DNA from: CAYPLH01 sp964411505
GTDB lineage: Bacteria; Bacillota; Clostridia; CAYPLH01; DUMO01
Direction of reading: 5' to 3'
Assembly: GCA_964411505.1 (NCBI GenBank)
Contig: CAYPLH010000008.1
Coordinates: 1-64,000 of the forward strand
Length of the DNA stretch: 64,000 nt
Made by a program: the position numbers and the translations under genes. The notes beneath the pieces are model-generated. The model made no database searches. It had not been told where the DNA came from and was given only the letters and a program-made list of their open reading frames with translations. Below, piece after piece: positions 61,092-64,000 of the stretch (the first letter of the stretch is position 1; the number at the start of each line of letters is the position of its first letter).

Positions 61092-62270
61092 CTGTATTGT
61101 CGCATACTTGTGGTCAACATCAAAGTCTGAATTATCAAAATAGTCAATCTGTGTTCCAAAAGTTGTGTCCACATTTATCCAAGTATCTTCCTCCGAAAGA
61201 TATACCTGATTCCATGCATGATCTCCCCAGGCAATTCCGCTAAATCCCAACCCCGTAATCAGCCTTACTTTAAGCCCAGAAGCTTTGCACATTGAAATAA
61301 ACAGACATGAATAATCAAAACAAATTCCTTTTCTTGATTCAAAAGCTGTTATAGTCCCGGATGTAACACCCTTTGGGTCTTTGCTCACTGCTTTTACCTT
61401 TTCAAAGTCGTATTCAATGTTTTTTGTAATCCATTCATACACAAGATATGCCTTTTCTCTACTATCAGTCTCACCTTTAGTTATCTTTTTTGCAAGGCTG
61501 TCAATTTCACTTGTAGATTTCACAGCTTCATCCAGCGTAACCCCATTAAAATACCTGATAACCCTTACTCTACCATCTTGATAGTCAGCTTCTTTGGGTA
61601 TATCAATGGTTGGGTCTTCAAGATATCGCCCCTGAACCTTCCTGAAAGTGTCATCTACGATAACTGGTATTCTTTTAGCAATATTTGAGTTTAATATAGG
61701 ATAAATTGCCTTATCATATATAAACTGATAGGTTTCTGATTGGTTGAGTGACTGTGACAACATTGGTATAGTAACGTAATAACTGATAAAATTAAGAAGG
61801 ATTACACATAAAATAACTATAAAAAGGCTTTTGGGAATATTCGAAAGACCAAGAATTAATTTCCTAGGGAACGCCTTCATAGCACTAAGACATGAGTATA
61901 TAAGATCAGCCAGAGGATTTATAAGTATCTTTTCCAATAAATATGATATCACTTTTATTACAAGCGTAATTAAAATAAAAAGTACAGGAACAGCTATCAA
62001 ATAGGTCAATACATCATTCCCAGCAAGAAATTCAATTACTGCATCGGGTATTTTTATATAAATTTGCTCATACATAGTCCCTGCATTGTCAAAAAAGATT
62101 TTTTTAGTAAAAAATATAGAAAGAATTAATGATGCAAGAAACTCAATGTTAATGAAAAGTTTTTTCATTGAGATTCTCATATTCTCCCTAGAGAATGTAC
62201 TAAGCATACCTTCTAGCAATGGTATCATAAAAATTATCCATAAGAATAGCGAAACTATGTTTATCCTCAT
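61080..62270 (-). CDS. membrane protein with extracytoplasmic transglutaminase-like domain
   Basis: The 396-residue protein has about four N-terminal transmembrane helices (to about residue 180), resembling CvpA in composition. An extracytoplasmic transglutaminase-like domain follows, with the triad in SRKGICFDYSCLFISMCKAS, WGDHAWNQVYL and WINVDTTFG. Such domains act as proteases or amidases, or as transamidases, on peptides or the cell wall. The ATG at 62270 is used (GGGTG 8 nt upstream), not the TTG at 62288. It differs in architecture from the WG-repeat transglutaminase at 29437. Confidence 0.85.
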   Translation of the reverse strand: MRINIVSLFLWIIFMIPLLEGMLSTFSRENMRISMKKLFINIEFLASLILSIFFTKKIFFDNAGTMYEQIYIKIPDAVIEFLAGNDVLTYLIAVPVLFILITLVIKVISYLLEKILINPLADLIYSCLSAMKAFPRKLILGLSNIPKSLFIVILCVILLNFISYYVTIPMLSQSLNQSETYQFIYDKAIYPILNSNIAKRIPVIVDDTFRKVQGRYLEDPTIDIPKEADYQDGRVRVIRYFNGVTLDEAVKSTSEIDSLAKKITKGETDSREKAYLVYEWITKNIEYDFEKVKAVSKDPKGVTSGTITAFESRKGICFDYSCLFISMCKASGLKVRLITGLGFSGIAWGDHAWNQVYLSEEDTWINVDTTFGTQIDYFDNSDFDVDHKYATIQGEW

Positions 62271-62334
62271 AAAACAGCACCCAAACACCTTAAATTAGCA
62301 TAAGAACATGCTTAAGCCCATACCAAAACCTTTG

Positions 62335-62351
62335 TGGGGGCTTGATGCCCC
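62335..62351 (-). terminator. GC hairpin between hydratase and transglutaminase genes
   Basis: The stem GGGGGC/GCCCCC with a 5-nt loop lies about 70 bp after the hydratase stop. The same core, GGGGGCATCRAGCCCC on the minus strand, recurs near 60243, so it may be a small repeat rather than a dedicated terminator. Confidence 0.45.
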
Positions 62352-62422
62352 CTGGATTCTAAAAAATGATTATTCTCAAAAAAGTCGCTTTATAACTTGC
62401 TACAAATTAATCATAAAAAACT

Positions 62423-64000
62423 CTATTTACTATAATAGTTTATGAGGCATCCCGAAAGAATAATATCTCTTTCATCAGACGAAAGACTCTCAAGCCTCAA
62501 ACTTATCTTTTTAGTACTGTTGGAACCTACTACGATGGCATCAACCTGCTCTGCTCCGCTTTTAACAGCATTCCTTATACCTTCAATTAAGACATAATCA
62601 TCTACTTCTACTGGTATATTTTCGTCCTCTTTTATTGTGAACGGCAGAATGCCCCAGTTTATTAGATTGCTGCGGTATCTTTTGGTAGCATATTCTTTGG
62701 AGATATTTGCCCATCCTCCAAGCACCTTCTGACAGGAGGCAGCCTGTTCTCTGGCAGAACCATCACCAGGCTTGTTGGCATAGATAACACTGCCTATTCC
62801 TGTGGTTTTCAAAAGTTCAAGAGAAGATTCCTTATTTATCAACCTTGCTGCTTTTTCAAAAATATCTGTTAAGCTTTGGGGTACACTCACCTTCTTATCA
62901 ATAAGCTCTCTTCTTTTTTGTTCAAGATTATTTATTTCCTTGGCTCTTCCTACATAAGACGGATCCTTGCGAGATAAAGTGAACTCCGCAAGCTTCATAG
63001 GGTTGGACCGATAAGATGATGTTTCACCCGACGGAATTAGCTCATCGGTTGTTGTAACAGGATCATCAATTACTGAAACAACTTTTAAAAGCAGGTTCTC
63101 TGTTAGCGGAATCATAGAAGGCCAGTCTGTTATATTTGGACCAAACACAAGCTCCCCATTTTCATCAGGACTATTGAATCCGTAATAAACACGGTTGTCA
63201 TAAACCGTTTTGTTAAAAGTATATGTGTATTCTTTTTCTTTGGTACAAAGCTCGGTAGCTGCAGTGAGCAAGCCTCCATTAGCTGCTGTAGCTGCAATTG
63301 ATTTTGCATCCATTAGTGCCACATATGAAACCTGACCATCACTTGGTCTTGATCCCTCACGGTTCGGAAAATTTCTCGTTGTGTGCCTTATGCTAAAACC
63401 GTTGTTTGATGGTACATCACCAGCACCAAAACACGGACCACAAAAAGCACTTCTTATTATGGCACCAGCTGTCATAAGCTTATCCATAATTCCCTGTTTT
63501 GACAGTTCAATATGAACTGGTTGACTTGATGGATAAACACTCAGTGAAAATTCACCGTTACCGATAGCTTTTCCATCCAGCACATCTGCAGCGTAACATA
63601 TATTATCAAACATACCGCCTGAACACCCAGCAATTACACCTTGGTCAACCTTTATCCTACCGTTTTCAATCTTGTTATTAATAGTGTAATCTATTTCTGT
63701 TCCAAACTGTTTTCTTGCTTTTGCTTCTATTTCGTTAAGGAAATCTTTTGCATTTTTGTTGACTTCAGAAATCGGGTATGCATTGCTTGGATGAAAGGGT
63801 AGTGCAATCATAGGCTCAACTTTTCCAAGATCCACCTTCACCATGCTGTCATAATATGCAACCTTTCCTGGTTCAAGCTTTTGATAAGCCTCAGGGCGTC
63901 CATGTATATCAAAGTATTTTTGCACTTTTTCATCAGTACACCAAATTGAGCTTAAGCATGTGCTTTCAGTCGTCATAACATCGATTCCATTTCGAAAATC
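62423..64000 (-). CDS. aconitase-family hydratase (5' end beyond the window)
   Basis: The frame stays open to the right edge (FRNGIDVMTTESTCLSSIW), so the ATG at 63976 is internal and the gene is partial. The visible 525 residues carry the aconitase iron-sulphur Cys pair in FCGPCFGAGD, preceded by VIAGCSGGMFDN. They also have substrate residues in GFSIRHTTRNFPNREGSRPS and a C-terminal swivel domain (GDGSAREQAASCQKVLGGW). Clostridia have a distinct ~750-residue hydratase of this kind annotated only as hydratase; whether it is the true aconitase is not decidable here. Confidence 0.88.
   Translation of the reverse strand, partial: DFRNGIDVMTTESTCLSSIWCTDEKVQKYFDIHGRPEAYQKLEPGKVAYYDSMVKVDLGKVEPMIALPFHPSNAYPISEVNKNAKDFLNEIEAKARKQFGTEIDYTINNKIENGRIKVDQGVIAGCSGGMFDNICYAADVLDGKAIGNGEFSLSVYPSSQPVHIELSKQGIMDKLMTAGAIIRSAFCGPCFGAGDVPSNNGFSIRHTTRNFPNREGSRPSDGQVSYVALMDAKSIAATAANGGLLTAATELCTKEKEYTYTFNKTVYDNRVYYGFNSPDENGELVFGPNITDWPSMIPLTENLLLKVVSVIDDPVTTTDELIPSGETSSYRSNPMKLAEFTLSRKDPSYVGRAKEINNLEQKRRELIDKKVSVPQSLTDIFEKAARLINKESSLELLKTTGIGSVIYANKPGDGSAREQAASCQKVLGGWANISKEYATKRYRSNLINWGILPFTIKEDENIPVEVDDYVLIEGIRNAVKSGAEQVDAIVVGSNSTKKISLRLESLSSDERDIILSGCLINYYSK

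Overview
The window reads as chromosomal DNA of a low-GC, strictly anaerobic Gram-positive clostridium, most likely one of the plant-fibre degraders (Acetivibrio/Ruminiclostridium/Pseudobacteroides type). This rests on strong Shine-Dalgarno sequences, S-layer and sortase-type anchoring, secreted carbohydrate-associated proteins, AdhE, rubredoxin, hybrid cluster protein and a bacterial V-type ATPase. The species is an inference. No rRNA, tRNA or CRISPR array was seen.

Layout. 0.1-7.3 kb, minus strand: secreted surface proteins. These are a parallel beta-helix gene broken by one amber codon, its intact paralogue with S-layer homology (SLH) domains, a sortase-type CBM9-like protein, a lipoprotein, and a decayed fragment of the CBM9-like gene. 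The block is bracketed by a 56-bp direct repeat and carries a pair of related palindromic repeats. 8.1-9.7 kb: YdbC, a truncated Rpn nuclease gene and an unknown membrane protein. 9.9-16.9 kb, minus strand: a sugar-catabolic cluster read as LacI repressor, Gfo/Idh/MocA dehydrogenase, two TIM-barrel isomerases, glucose-6-phosphate isomerase and class II aldolase. The lacI promoter overlaps an operator-like palindrome that recurs upstream of the dehydrogenase.

17-33 kb: a YbdG-type mechanosensitive channel, an orphan MEDS-histidine kinase, threonine aldolase, an acyl-CoA ligase, two CNNM/CBS proteins, a cell-wall amidase, a purine permease behind a guanine riboswitch with its terminator, and a large exported transglutaminase/WG-repeat protein. 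33.6-42 kb: redox and metal metabolism. This holds rubredoxin, a LysR regulator, AdhE behind a Rex-type operator, a ureidoglycolate-lyase-like protein, DedA, the manganese exporter MntP behind a yybP-ykoY riboswitch, and hybrid cluster protein. 42-46.8 kb: a ketopantoate-reductase-like gene, a duplicated DUF1538 membrane protein with a fused P-II domain, a double P-II protein, and a radical SAM/SPASM protein.

47-50.6 kb, plus strand: a histidine kinase and a LytTR response regulator enclosing nfeD and a flotillin gene. 50.8-51.3 kb: a tyrosine-recombinase remnant and another broken gene. 51.4-60.2 kb, minus strand: a complete nine-gene V-type ATPase operon (G/H-I-K-E-C-F-A-B-D) whose c-ring protein carries the residues of Na+-binding rings. 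60.7-64 kb: a histidine-rich YmaF-like protein, a membrane transglutaminase and an aconitase-family hydratase that runs off the right edge.

Intergenic spaces hold at least three families of short repeats: MITE-like elements with TACTACAG ends (four copies), REP-like elements starting ATGATTGCTCCCCAG (five copies), and larger palindromes. The candidates most worth following are the DUF1538/P-II pair, the kinase-NfeD-flotillin-regulator cluster, and the LacI-controlled cluster containing pgi and fba.
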